A stretch of DNA of 39,077 nucleotides from Leptolyngbya sp. Heron Island J (lineage in GTDB: Bacteria > Cyanobacteriota > Cyanobacteriia > Phormidesmidales > Phormidesmidaceae). Numbering within the stretch: the stretch's first letter is position 1; the number at the start of each line of letters is the position of its first letter. The stretch lies in assembly GCF_000482245.1 (NCBI RefSeq), contig NZ_AWNH01000014.1, positions 1 through 39,077 of the forward strand, given 5' to 3'. The notes below the pieces were generated by a model. The model worked only from the letters and a program-made list of their open reading frames with translations, was not told the origin of the DNA and ran no database searches. The position numbers and the translations under genes were made by a program. Positions 31,718 to 39,077 of this stretch are shown here, piece after piece.

Positions 31718-32056
31718 AACCCCAAATAGCCTCCTCCCTAAAGCCCTATTTCGGCTTGAATCTCAGGTCAAAAGCTAGCTAGGCAATGGTTTAGAAGAGT
31801 TTATAACAAAACACCTCTAGCACAGATACTTCAAGTCTGGTTAGCGCAGGGATAATAATCGCCTCCATTAGAGGCTTATCAGCATTAGTGACACTCTTAC
31901 CAAGATGTCTCATGCCCATTATAGCGAATGCATCAGATTGGTAGGGGAGATTATAATTAGTATGGTTTGATCCATCGCTGCTATTCCTGTCAATTTTCTT
32001 TCTCCTTAATCCCCGTCACAAATTATTACGTACGCTCCATCATGCGTTGATCACCC
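31718..32056. promoter_or_regulatory. Divergent promoter region of the tyrosine locus
   Basis: 339 bases between hppD (minus) and the unknown gene at 32057 (plus). TATAAT appears once on each strand: minus strand at 31918-31923 (GCTATAATGGGC) and plus strand at about 31952-31957 (GATTATAATTAG). No regulator gene is next to it. -35 boxes are not convincing. Confidence 0.4.
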
Positions 32057-33037
32057 ATGGTCGCCCCCTCTCTCCGATTACTTCTATCAACGTTAGTCGA
32101 CTATGCAGGACTCTTCCCTCCTGCACGGTTAAATTTGCCAGCAGCGGTTGCTGCCTATGAGTATTACAACACCACTGCCCATCGTTGGATGCTCGGTAGA
32201 TTTGTTCTACCCCTGTCGCAGCTAACACAGTTTGAAGATTGTTTAAATCACTTGGCTCAACAATATGCCGCTGCCTTCTGGCCCCTTAGTGTTGTTCTAC
32301 CTCCCTCAATCCAAGCATTAGAGATGTTAGCGCCGTGGTTAGAAAACCCAAGCCGATTTACAATTTCAGCACTTGAATTTAAATTGGGCGCAGTAGATAC
32401 GAACAGACGAGTTGGCGCTGACACGATCGCATCTCTCATCCCCCACTTACCTCCCCGCAGCACTCTCTTTTTTGAAGTGCCTCTGGATGCGACACTCACT
32501 GACTACATTGCCGTCCTCCAGGGCACTCGAGCAGCTGTCAAGGTCCGTACGGGGGGGCTGACCGCAGCTGATTTTCCCACCGTTGAAGCCCTAGCCCAGT
32601 TTCTGGTCACCTGCGCTGCGGCCCGACTTCCCTTTAAAGCGACTGCCGGACTACACCATCCGTTACACAGCTGGCAAACCTTGCCCAACGGTGATTCGGT
32701 TCAGATGCATGGCTTTCTTAATCTGGCGATCGCAGCCGCTTTTGCCTATGGCTATGGGGCAACTGCAGCCGAGATTGCTAGCATTTTACAAATCGATACC
32801 CTCAATGATCTAATTTTCTCGGAACACGAGATTATTTGCCATAGCCCCCTCTGGTTACAGGAATCAGAGCTATCCACAATAGCGGGACATTTACCATTAG
32901 ATATCCTTGCCCGTGTACGCAGCCGTTATTTCTTAGGAATTGGTTCCTGTTCTTTCCAAGCACCCTTGGCCGAGCTTTACCGTTTGAAGCTGTTCAATGA
33001 TCCTGCGTCGATACCGTCCTATGTCCTCTCTACCTGA
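32057..33037 (+). CDS. Unknown protein coupled to fumarylacetoacetase (326 aa)
   Basis: I do not recognise a named domain. The 326 residues are cytosolic, with no signal peptide or membrane helix. Conserved-looking segments are TLVDYAGLFPPARLNLPAAVAAYEYY, HRWMLGRFVLPLSQL, AAVKVRTGGLTAADFP and LPFKATAGLHHPLHSW. Regular alternation of strands and helices with KVRTGG and KATAGLHHP at strand ends suggests a TIM-barrel-like enzyme; this is a guess from pattern. It is divergent from the hppD operon and overlaps the following fumarylacetoacetase gene by 17-41 bases, so it should act in the same pathway. The isomerisation of maleylacetoacetate is the one step otherwise unassigned here. Confidence 0.75.
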   Translation: MVAPSLRLLLSTLVDYAGLFPPARLNLPAAVAAYEYYNTTAHRWMLGRFVLPLSQLTQFEDCLNHLAQQYAAAFWPLSVVLPPSIQALEMLAPWLENPSRFTISALEFKLGAVDTNRRVGADTIASLIPHLPPRSTLFFEVPLDATLTDYIAVLQGTRAAVKVRTGGLTAADFPTVEALAQFLVTCAAARLPFKATAGLHHPLHSWQTLPNGDSVQMHGFLNLAIAAAFAYGYGATAAEIASILQIDTLNDLIFSEHEIICHSPLWLQESELSTIAGHLPLDILARVRSRYFLGIGSCSFQAPLAELYRLKLFNDPASIPSYVLST

Positions 33038-34331
33038 CACCACCCATGACCCACATCGACAAAGCTGGGTCGCCAGTGCCAACACTCTAGACACTGATTT
33101 CCCTATCCAAAATCTCCCCTTTGGTGTGTTTCAACGGCATCAATCACAGCCCCGGATAGGAGTGGCCATTGGTAAACACATTGTGGATTTGTCGATTTGC
33201 ATCCAACACAATATCCTGGATGATTTACCAGAACTGGTCAAAGCCGCCTGCTTGGCCACCAATTTGAATCAGCTCATGGCTTTGGGACAACCAGCTATCA
33301 AGACCTTGCGCCATCAGCTTAGCCAGTTACTTGAAATATCAACCACGCCTCCTGAGCAACAGATTTTGGTGCCCATGGCCGATGTCAAAATGTTGTTGCC
33401 TGTTCAAATTGGCAACTATACCGATTTTTATGCCTCGATTAATCATGCCACCAACGTTGGTAAGTTATTCCGCCCCGATCAACCACTGTTGTCAAACTAC
33501 AAACACATTCCCATTGCCTATCATGGCCGTGCCTCATCCATTGTGGTGAGTGACACTCCCATTTATCGGCCCCAAGGCCAACAGCACCCTGCAGCCTCAG
33601 AAAAACTCCCAGGGTTTGGTCCCAGTCAACGCCTCGACTATGAGGGAGAAGTAGGGCTATTCATTGGCCAGGGAAACCCTTTAGGACAGCCGATCGCAAT
33701 TGACCATGCCGAAGACCATTTGTTTGGCCTGTGCTTGGTCAATGACTGGTCTGCCCGCGATATTCAAGCGTGGGAATACCAACCCTTAGGCCCCTTTTTA
33801 GGTAAAAGTTTTGCCACCAGTCTGTCTCCCTGGGTTGTCACACTGGATGCGCTTGTCCCTTTCCGCTGCCCATCCTTTGAGCGCCCTGTAGATGATCCAC
33901 AACCACTCCCCTATTTAAAGATGGCTGATGATTTGACTGGAATTAAGCTGACTGTGGAGGTATGGTTACGATCAGCCCAGATGTTGCAGGAAAATATACC
34001 GCCTATACACCTCAGTCAGGCATCGTTTGCCCAACTTTATTGGACAGCTGCCCAGATGATTACCCATCACACCAGCAACGGCTGTAATCTACAGCCAGGG
34101 GATTTATTAGCCAGTGGCACGATTTCAGGCACCACATCGGATACCTGGGGTTCACTCTTAGAGATTACCCACCAGGGCAAAAAGCCCATCCAGTTACCCA
34201 CGGGAGAACAGCGCTTTTTTCTGGCTGACGGTGACGAAATCAGTTTACGAGGATATTGTGAGGCACCAGGTTACAAAAAAATTGGGTTTGGCGAATGTCG
34301 GGGACAAGTTCTCTCTGCAGTCACTAAATAA
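33021..34331 (+). CDS. fahA: Fumarylacetoacetase
   Basis: 436 residues from ATG 33021 (an ATG at 32997 is also possible; neither has a clear ribosome binding site because the gene is coupled to the one before). It hydrolyses fumarylacetoacetate to fumarate and acetoacetate. The SH3-like N-domain carries SWVASANTLDTDFPIQNLPFGVF. The catalytic domain has YTDFYASINHATNVG, YHGRASS, LDYEGEVGLFIG (metal Glu), LVNDWSARDIQAWEYQPLGPFLGKSF (metal Asp) and SGTISG near the end. Length and motifs are those of the eukaryotic-type enzyme. It closes the plus-strand half of the tyrosine locus. Confidence 0.93.
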   Translation: MSSLPDTTHDPHRQSWVASANTLDTDFPIQNLPFGVFQRHQSQPRIGVAIGKHIVDLSICIQHNILDDLPELVKAACLATNLNQLMALGQPAIKTLRHQLSQLLEISTTPPEQQILVPMADVKMLLPVQIGNYTDFYASINHATNVGKLFRPDQPLLSNYKHIPIAYHGRASSIVVSDTPIYRPQGQQHPAASEKLPGFGPSQRLDYEGEVGLFIGQGNPLGQPIAIDHAEDHLFGLCLVNDWSARDIQAWEYQPLGPFLGKSFATSLSPWVVTLDALVPFRCPSFERPVDDPQPLPYLKMADDLTGIKLTVEVWLRSAQMLQENIPPIHLSQASFAQLYWTAAQMITHHTSNGCNLQPGDLLASGTISGTTSDTWGSLLEITHQGKKPIQLPTGEQRFFLADGDEISLRGYCEAPGYKKIGFGECRGQVLSAVTK

Positions 34332-34377
34332 TATTTGCTAGGATTGAAGTACATATGCACTACCTGGAGTTTTTATA

Positions 34378-34541
34378 ATGCAAATTCCCTCTTTTTAGTG
34401 AGATCCCTGTTTCTAATTGCTACAGAGGTTTTTCTAACCTTTGTTCAGCTCGACGATTTAGCTGATTACAGCGAGTATGTCTTTAAGGTTAAAGAACCTC
34501 GCACGTTGCCCCTGTGGGCACTGGTGAAATATGAAGCCTAA
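34378..34541 (+). pseudogene. Second 'LDDLADYSE' small-protein copy, frameshifted in a T-run
   Basis: The ATG at 34378 reads MQIPSF then hits TAG at 34396-34398. One extra T in the run CTCTTTTTAG would give MQIPSFLVRSLFLIATEVFLTF, then LDDLADYSEYVFKVKEP. This aligns with the intact copy at 440-613. The downstream part (in the frame from about 34398) is well kept, with the same hydrophobic segment and the identical LDDLADYSE. A GTG at 34398 could still start a shorter version. Either a recent frameshift or slippage at the T-run. Confidence 0.6.
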
Positions 34542-34626
34542 GGATTTTTGCTAAGACATTATGTTTTTTGTCAAAATCAACACAGTATTAAATATTTTCT
34601 TCACACTATAGGTATCTCCTAATGTG

Positions 34627-34662
34627 CTCCGAATACCTTGACAGTGAAATGTCACTTCGGAG
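34627..34662 (+). promoter_or_regulatory. Hairpin sequestering the ribosome binding site of the leucine-dehydrogenase-like gene
   Basis: CTCCGAA (34627-34633) pairs with TTCGGAG (34656-34662), and inside it TGACA (34639-34643) with TGTCA (34650-34654). The outer right arm contains most of the Shine-Dalgarno CGGAGGA of the ATG at 34673. A -35/-10 candidate is TTGTCA, 17 bases, AATATT further upstream (about 34570-34600). Confidence 0.5.
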
Positions 34663-34672
34663 GAAACCTATA

Positions 34673-35806
34673 ATGAAGAATATATTTGAGTTTGGTGACT
34701 CTCTAGGGCCAAACAAAATTGTTCATATTTATGACCACCATAGCGGATTAAAAGCTATTCTCGTGGTAGATAACGTTGCTTGTGGTCCTGCCATGGGAGG
34801 CGTTCGCATGGCTCCCGATGTCACTACGGAAGAAGTCTTTCGACTGGCACGAGCCATGACGTTTAAGAATGCAGCAGCCAATCTCCCCCATGGTGGTGGG
34901 AAAGCGGCTATTCTTACTAACCCAAAAGTGCCTGCAGTAAAAAAAGAAACCTTGATGAGAGCTTTCGGGGTAGCCATTAAAGAAATAACTAGCTACATTC
35001 CCGGCCCCGACATGGGCACAGATGAAGCCTGTATGGCTTGGGTGCAGGAGGAAACAGGTAGAGCCATTGGTTTACCATCAGCAATTGGTGGTATTCCCTT
35101 AGATGAAATTGGAGCCACTGGCTATGGTCTTAGCGTTGTTGCCGATGTGGCCAGCGAATTTTGTTCTATTGATCTGAGCAAAGCCAAGTTTGTGATTCAA
35201 GGAGCTGGTTCAGTAGGGCTGCATGCAGCCAATTTTCTAACCGCCAGGGGAGCCCTTTTGATTGCTGTAACCGACTCCCAGGGCACCTTGTTTAATGCTG
35301 ATGGCATCGACATTGATCAACTGACAGAATTAAAACATCAAGGCAAGAGTGTGCTTGATTATGCTGACGGAGGTAAACTGTCTCGTGATGCTATTATTGA
35401 TGTTCCTTGTGATATCTGGATTCCTGCGGCTAGACCCGATGTTATTGACGCTGACAACGTAGATCGGCTCAAGACTAAACTGGTTATTCAAGGAGCCAAC
35501 ATTCCATTTACAGCTAAGGCAGAACAAATCTGTCATGACCGCAATATCCTGGTCATCCCTGACTTTATTGCCAATGCGGGTGGTGTGATTTGTGGGGCCG
35601 TAGAATATGGCGGTGGTACCAAGGAGATCGCGTTTCAAACCATTGAGGAAAAAATTCGCAAGAACACAACTCTAATATTGGAAAACGTTGCAAGTACGGG
35701 TAAGCTCCCTCGACAAATTGCAATTGAGATAGCTGAACAGCGCATACGCAGAGCTACAGCTTATCGCAGTAAGCGCCATGGCCCTGGATTACAGCTGATT
35801 GCGTAG
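34673..35806 (+). CDS. Glu/Leu/Phe/Val dehydrogenase family protein, leucine-dehydrogenase-like
   Basis: 377 residues from ATG 34673, behind CGGAGGA; an upstream ATG at 34622 lies outside that context. NAD-dependent oxidative deamination of a branched-chain or aromatic amino acid to its 2-oxoacid. The substrate lysines are Lys65 (TFKNAAANL) and Lys77 (GGGKAAI). The catalytic Asp is in PGPDMGTDEA, the Rossmann motif is VIQGAGSVGLHAA, and INAGG-like IANAGGVICGAVEYGG follows. Next to tyrosine catabolism and a 2-oxoacid decarboxylase, Phe, Tyr or Leu could be its substrate; the sequence does not decide. Confidence 0.85.
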   Translation: MKNIFEFGDSLGPNKIVHIYDHHSGLKAILVVDNVACGPAMGGVRMAPDVTTEEVFRLARAMTFKNAAANLPHGGGKAAILTNPKVPAVKKETLMRAFGVAIKEITSYIPGPDMGTDEACMAWVQEETGRAIGLPSAIGGIPLDEIGATGYGLSVVADVASEFCSIDLSKAKFVIQGAGSVGLHAANFLTARGALLIAVTDSQGTLFNADGIDIDQLTELKHQGKSVLDYADGGKLSRDAIIDVPCDIWIPAARPDVIDADNVDRLKTKLVIQGANIPFTAKAEQICHDRNILVIPDFIANAGGVICGAVEYGGGTKEIAFQTIEEKIRKNTTLILENVASTGKLPRQIAIEIAEQRIRRATAYRSKRHGPGLQLIA

Positions 35807-35844
35807 ATAAAGTTTGGGAAGGATGTCTTAGGTTTGTTGCAGAA

Positions 35845-35876
35845 TAACGAGTAACGAGTAACGAATAACCAGTAAC
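35845..35876. repeat. Heptamer tandem repeat (AACGAGT type)
   Basis: TAACGAGTAACGAGTAACGA, then ATAACCAGTAAC: four units of a 7-base repeat, the last two each with a change, between two convergent genes. Confidence 0.65.
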
Positions 35877-35912
35877 AAGCGAAGCCAGTTGCTAAGATAT
35901 CCTACAGTTGCA

Positions 35913-37097
35913 CTAGATTAAGCCAATTTGTTTGCCCACCTTTGTAAACGCCCCAATACACTGGTCCAGATGCTCACGGCTATGGACGGCAGAAATCTGC
36001 ACCCGAATGCGGGCCTTACCCTTAGGCACCACTGGATAGCTAAAACCAATCACATAGATGCCCTCTTTCAGAAGTTCTGCTGCCATAGTTTGAGCTAGAT
36101 GGGCGTCATAGAGCATGATTGGCACAATGGGATGGGTGCCAGGTGCAATGGCAAATCCCTGGGCTGACATGCGCTGCCGAAAATAGCGTGTATTTTCATT
36201 TAATCGCTCCCTGAGATCATGGCTCTGTTCAATTAAATCCAGAGCTTTGAGACTGGTGTAGACAATGACCGGGGCTAGGGTATTTGAGAATAGGTAAGGT
36301 CGCGATCGCTGCCTTAAAAGTTCCACTACAGATCTACACCCGGCTGTAAACCCGCCTGAAGCTCCTCCCAAGGCTTTACCCAGAGTGCTGGTGACGATAT
36401 CCACTCGCCCCATGACACCACAGTGCTCAATAGCACCGCGCCCAGTGGGTCCAAAGAATCCGGTGGCATGGCTGTCATCCACCACCACCATGGCATCGTA
36501 GCGATCGGCCAGGTTGCAAATCTCCTTGAGCTTAGCCACATCACCATCCATGCTAAATACCCCATCCGTGGCAATCAAACGTCGTTTTGCCTTCTGAGAC
36601 GCCTGTAGCGCAGTCTCAAGGTCTTCCATATCACTGTGGCCATAGCGATAGCGCTGGGCTTTGCTGAGGCGAATACCATCAATAATGCTGGCATGGTTCA
36701 GAGCATCACTGATGACGGCACAGTCAGCATCCAGCAGCGTTTCAAACAACCCACCATTGGCATCAAAACAGGAGCTATAGAGAATGGCATCCTCTGTCCC
36801 CAAAAACTGAGCAATTTTGGCCTCTAGCTGTTTATGAATCGTCTGAGTGCCACAGATAAACCGCACCGACGACAGCCCAAACCCATATTGGTCAAGACCT
36901 GACTTCGCCGCCTCAATCAAGGCTGGATGATTGGCCAATCCCAGATAGTTGTTGGCACAGAAATTCAACATTGCTTGCCCTTGAACGCTCACCTGCGCGC
37001 CCTGGGGGGACGAAAGCATCCGTTCGGCTTTGTATAACCCAGACTGTTGAATGTCTGTGAGAATGTCCTCAAAGTTAGTGGAGACAGACGTTAACAT
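35913..37097 (-). CDS. kbl: 2-Amino-3-ketobutyrate CoA ligase (glycine C-acetyltransferase)
   Basis: 394 residues from ATG 37097, preceded by AGAGGT; the longer frame to 37226 runs through a repeat and lacks a start signal. PLP-dependent alpha-oxoamine synthase. Signs are [49 protein letters not shown] (PLP Asp and His) and the Schiff-base Lys in [14 protein letters not shown]. It converts 2-amino-3-oxobutyrate and CoA to glycine and acetyl-CoA, the second step of threonine breakdown. The gene for the first step lies just upstream. Confidence 0.92.
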   Translation of the reverse strand: MLTSVSTNFEDILTDIQQSGLYKAERMLSSPQGAQVSVQGQAMLNFCANNYLGLANHPALIEAAKSGLDQYGFGLSSVRFICGTQTIHKQLEAKIAQFLGTEDAILYSSCFDANGGLFETLLDADCAVISDALNHASIIDGIRLSKAQRYRYGHSDMEDLETALQASQKAKRRLIATDGVFSMDGDVAKLKEICNLADRYDAMVVVDDSHATGFFGPTGRGAIEHCGVMGRVDIVTSTLGKALGGASGGFTAGCRSVVELLRQRSRPYLFSNTLAPVIVYTSLKALDLIEQSHDLRERLNENTRYFRQRMSAQGFAIAPGTHPIVPIMLYDAHLAQTMAAELLKEGIYVIGFSYPVVPKGKARIRVQISAVHSREHLDQCIGAFTKVGKQIGLI

Positions 37098-37122
37098 AGC
37101 AATACCTCTAGGTAGTGGACGG

Positions 37123-37199
37123 GTTTCGACTCCGCTCAACCCTCTTCTATTGACTAATCTGGATAGACAGACTTTTAGCTGGCTGAGCGGAGTCGAAGC
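37123..37199. repeat. Inverted repeat of the TTCGACTCCGCTCA type
   Basis: GTTTCGACTCCGCTCA (37123-37138) and TGAGCGGAGTCGAAGC (37184-37199), 15 of 16 pairs, across 45 bases between the two threonine genes. The right arm lies inside the threonine-dehydrogenase coding sequence and supplies its last codons. Confidence 0.7.
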
Positions 37200-38142
37200 C
37201 AGCGACAGGGAAACCAGAGCCTTCAATCCGCATTGCCAGTTGATGCAACATATCTTTCACCATGGCCGATAGGCCATAGGTGGGCTGCCAACCCCAATCT
37301 TGTCGAGCCTGAGTATCGTCAATTATCGAGGGCCAGGAATCAGCAATCGCCTGGCGGTAATCAGGACAATAGTCACAGGTGAAGGTGGGCACATGTTTCT
37401 GAATTTCTGCAAATAGCTCAGCGGCAGAGAAACTGATGGCGGTGAGATTATAGCTAGAACGCACGGTCAGTGCTGCCGCATCTGCAGACATCAGCTTGAG
37501 CATAGCGCCAATAGCATCGGGCATATACATCATCGGTAATCGAGTATCTGGCCTAACAAAACAGGTGTAATGAGTCTGTTGTAGGGCAGCGTAAAACATT
37601 TCAACTGCAAAATCTGTGGTGCCGCCACCGGGTAAGGTTTGGTAGCTAATGATGCCAGGAAACCGAACACTCCGAACATCCACGCCAAAACGCTGTGCAT
37701 AATATTGGCAAAGCAGTTCTCCCGTCACCTTAGTAATACCGTACATGGTGGCGGGATCCTCGATCGTAGTTTGGGGTGTGTTTTGTTTCGGGGTATGGGG
37801 GCCAAATACAGCAATAGAGCTAGGCCAGAACACTTTAAGGGAATATTTTTTGGCTAGTTCAAGCACATTTTTGAGACCGTGGATGTTCACCTGCCAACAG
37901 CGCTCTGGATAACACTCTCCTTTGGCAGATAAAATACCTGCCAGGTGATAAATCGTATCAATTTTATAGGCGCTAATAATTTCTCGAAAACGTTGATGAT
38001 TAGTTACATCTAGAGTTTCATAAAGATTTTTATCGCTAGCTCGACGACCACTTTCTAGAACTTGATCGACACCATAACGGTTTTGCAGCGCGGTGACTAA
38101 ATCGCTACCAATTTGACCTTGGGAACCTGTGATCAAAAGCAT
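37147..38142 (-). CDS. tdh: L-Threonine 3-dehydrogenase, NAD-dependent epimerase (SDR) type
   Basis: 331 residues of the extended-SDR family: NAD-binding [16 protein letters not shown] (GxxGxxG), then [12 protein letters not shown], the catalytic Ser/Thr region WPSSIAVFG and the YxxxK motif [14 protein letters not shown]-type threonine dehydrogenases have these marks and partner kbl. The product, 2-amino-3-oxobutyrate, goes to the ligase encoded 49 bases further. The C-terminus after LAMRIEGSG (about 20 residues, [21 protein letters not shown] apart from its last residues) comes from the inverted repeat, an acquired tail. Confidence 0.85.
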   Translation of the reverse strand: MLLITGSQGQIGSDLVTALQNRYGVDQVLESGRRASDKNLYETLDVTNHQRFREIISAYKIDTIYHLAGILSAKGECYPERCWQVNIHGLKNVLELAKKYSLKVFWPSSIAVFGPHTPKQNTPQTTIEDPATMYGITKVTGELLCQYYAQRFGVDVRSVRFPGIISYQTLPGGGTTDFAVEMFYAALQQTHYTCFVRPDTRLPMMYMPDAIGAMLKLMSADAAALTVRSSYNLTAISFSAAELFAEIQKHVPTFTCDYCPDYRQAIADSWPSIIDDTQARQDWGWQPTYGLSAMVKDMLHQLAMRIEGSGFPVAGFDSAQPAKSLSIQISQ

Positions 38143-38710
38143 GGCTGCCCTATTCTCGCTAAAACAAAAGCAAAGCTGCCAACAGCTAAAAGGGAAATCG
38201 AGAAATCCTGGTTAGGTTGAGGCGTCAGAAATCAGGAGCCAGGAACCAGTGAGGGTACCAATATTGCCCCTTGGGTTTTGACCGTTTTCTTCAAGAAAAG
38301 ATTCTCCGTTTTAGGTGATGTCCCAGACGGGTAATCAAGTGCTGTTAGAAGATGTTTATTGTTACAGTTACTATCATAGCTTGTTCCTTTCTGATATCAA
38401 GGGTTCTGGCATCTCTTGTAACATGGTCACCACAGCTTTTTATGGGTACCCCTTAATCTTAAAAATCCGATGTAGGAAGAATCCAAAATTCAGAAGATAG
38501 AAGTCGGAATATAGTCACCGATTGACTTCTGACTTCTGAGCCCTGAATTCTATACCTGGAAAAACGTTTGCTTTCAACGAGTCCTCCATCATATTTTTTT
38601 TCTTAACAAAATCCACACATTCTATTTTGATTCGTCCATGATCTACATAGAAAAGAGATTAGGATCGACTTAATTCTTTAAATTAAAGTCAAGCCTTTGG
38701 GGGAAGTAAG
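38143..38710. other. Intergenic region with short direct and inverted repeats
   Basis: 568 bases with no supportable gene; a 61-codon ORF at 38315-38500 lacks a ribosome binding site and similarity. Repeats of the AGAAGT/TGACTTCTGACTTCTGA kind lie at 38490-38545 and partly fold back on one another. The promoter of the decarboxylase gene is expected in the AT-rich part at 38590-38700. Confidence 0.4.
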
Positions 38711-39077
38711 ATGCCTCAGTTGGCACCACATATTTTTAATATGTTGCATCAGCAAGGGGTGCAACATGCGTTTGGTATTCCTGGAGATTTTGCCTTAACG
38801 CTCTACGATGCGTTGGCTGAAAGTGAGATTCAACCTATTGTGATGACCCATGAACCCTCGGCTGGCTTTGCCGCTGATGCCTATTCACGCATTCGAGGTT
38901 TGGGGTTGGCTGTTGTCACCTATGGTGTGGGTGGTTTGAACATGGTGAACCCCGTGGCGGGAGCCTATGCCGAAAAGTCACCGTTGGTCGTCTTAAGTGG
39001 AGGGCCAGGACTGCAGGAACGCCATGAGAGAGACTTATTACACCACAAGGTCAAATCCTTTGATTCCCAACGGCGGG
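38711..39077 (+). CDS. ThDP-dependent 2-oxoacid decarboxylase (pyruvate/indolepyruvate decarboxylase type), 3' end outside window
   Basis: 122 codons are visible from ATG 38711, behind GGGGGAAG; the frame is open to the window end. The N-terminal Pyr domain of a thiamine-diphosphate enzyme is clear: QQGVQHAFGIPGDFALTLYDAL, the cofactor-activating Glu48 in THEPSAGFAADAYSRIRG, then VVTYGVGGLNMVNPVAGAYAE. The paired His111-His112 in DLLHHKVKSFD is the HH motif of pyruvate and indolepyruvate decarboxylases and is absent from acetolactate synthases. A phenylpyruvate, indolepyruvate or branched 2-oxoacid decarboxylase would fit the neighbouring amino-acid dehydrogenase. Confidence 0.82.
   Translation, partial: MPQLAPHIFNMLHQQGVQHAFGIPGDFALTLYDALAESEIQPIVMTHEPSAGFAADAYSRIRGLGLAVVTYGVGGLNMVNPVAGAYAEKSPLVVLSGGPGLQERHERDLLHHKVKSFDSQRR

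Noticed and set aside
38315-38500. 61-codon plus-strand ORF
   Set aside because: No ribosome binding site; sequence made partly of short repeats.
1-39077. CRISPR array or complete insertion sequence
   Set aside because: No regularly spaced repeats of CRISPR type and no transposase reading frame were found on either strand.

Overview
The window is from a cyanobacterium. The evidence is an NblA (phycobilisome degradation) gene with an NtcA-type GTA-N8-TAC box, a protein of the orange-carotenoid-protein N-domain family, about fifteen copies of the HIP1 octamer GCGATCGC in 39 kb, heptameric short tandem repeats, and several palindromic dispersed repeats typical of cyanobacterial genomes. I cannot name the species.

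Layout. 1-3.1 kb is a decaying stretch: the end of a helical carotenoid protein gene, a small protein, a MATE transporter cut off after one third, a tyrosine-integrase pseudogene with three in-frame amber codons, and a Uma2 gene with one amber codon in its active-site motif. 3.4-15.6 kb is a sulfonate-type locus. It holds a substrate-binding lipoprotein with a NosL-like tail, a permease and an ATPase, then a YeiH-type exporter. A convergent regulator follows in which a LysR protein is fused to a copy of the same substrate-binding domain. Divergent from it run an AprA-like flavoprotein, a two-cluster ferredoxin, a HEAT-repeat protein and an Mrp-type Fe-S carrier, then an EamA permease. I read this as uptake, sensing and redox breakdown of one small, probably sulfur-containing compound. 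15.6-18.1 kb is a defence or filler patch: a BrnT/BrnA remnant, a PD-(D/E)XK-like protein and a LexA-like DNA-binding protein.

18.2-25.2 kb is a nitrogen-scavenging locus. A second ABC importer of the nitrate/sulfonate/taurine type, an M20 hydrolase and a biuret-hydrolase-like cysteine hydrolase run on the minus strand, divergent from an allophanate-hydrolase-like amidase. It ends at a tRNA-Thr 3' half, which looks like an integration (att) scar. 25.4-26.1 kb carries nblA and an unknown partner.

26.5-34.3 kb is a tyrosine catabolism locus. HPPD, homogentisate dioxygenase, a haem-oxygenase-like diiron protein and an acetoacetyl-CoA-synthetase-like ligase run on the minus strand. An unknown 326-aa protein coupled to fumarylacetoacetase runs on the plus strand. 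Together they would take 4-hydroxyphenylpyruvate to fumarate and acetoacetyl-CoA, except that no recognisable maleylacetoacetate isomerase is present. 34.6-39.1 kb continues with amino-acid catabolism: a leucine-dehydrogenase-like enzyme with a hairpin over its ribosome binding site, threonine dehydrogenase plus 2-amino-3-ketobutyrate CoA ligase, and the start of a ThDP-dependent 2-oxoacid decarboxylase cut by the window end.

The strongest candidate for something new is the 3.4-15.6 kb system, above all its LysR regulator carrying a cytoplasmic copy of the transporter's binding protein. All calls come from reading the sequence; no database search was run.
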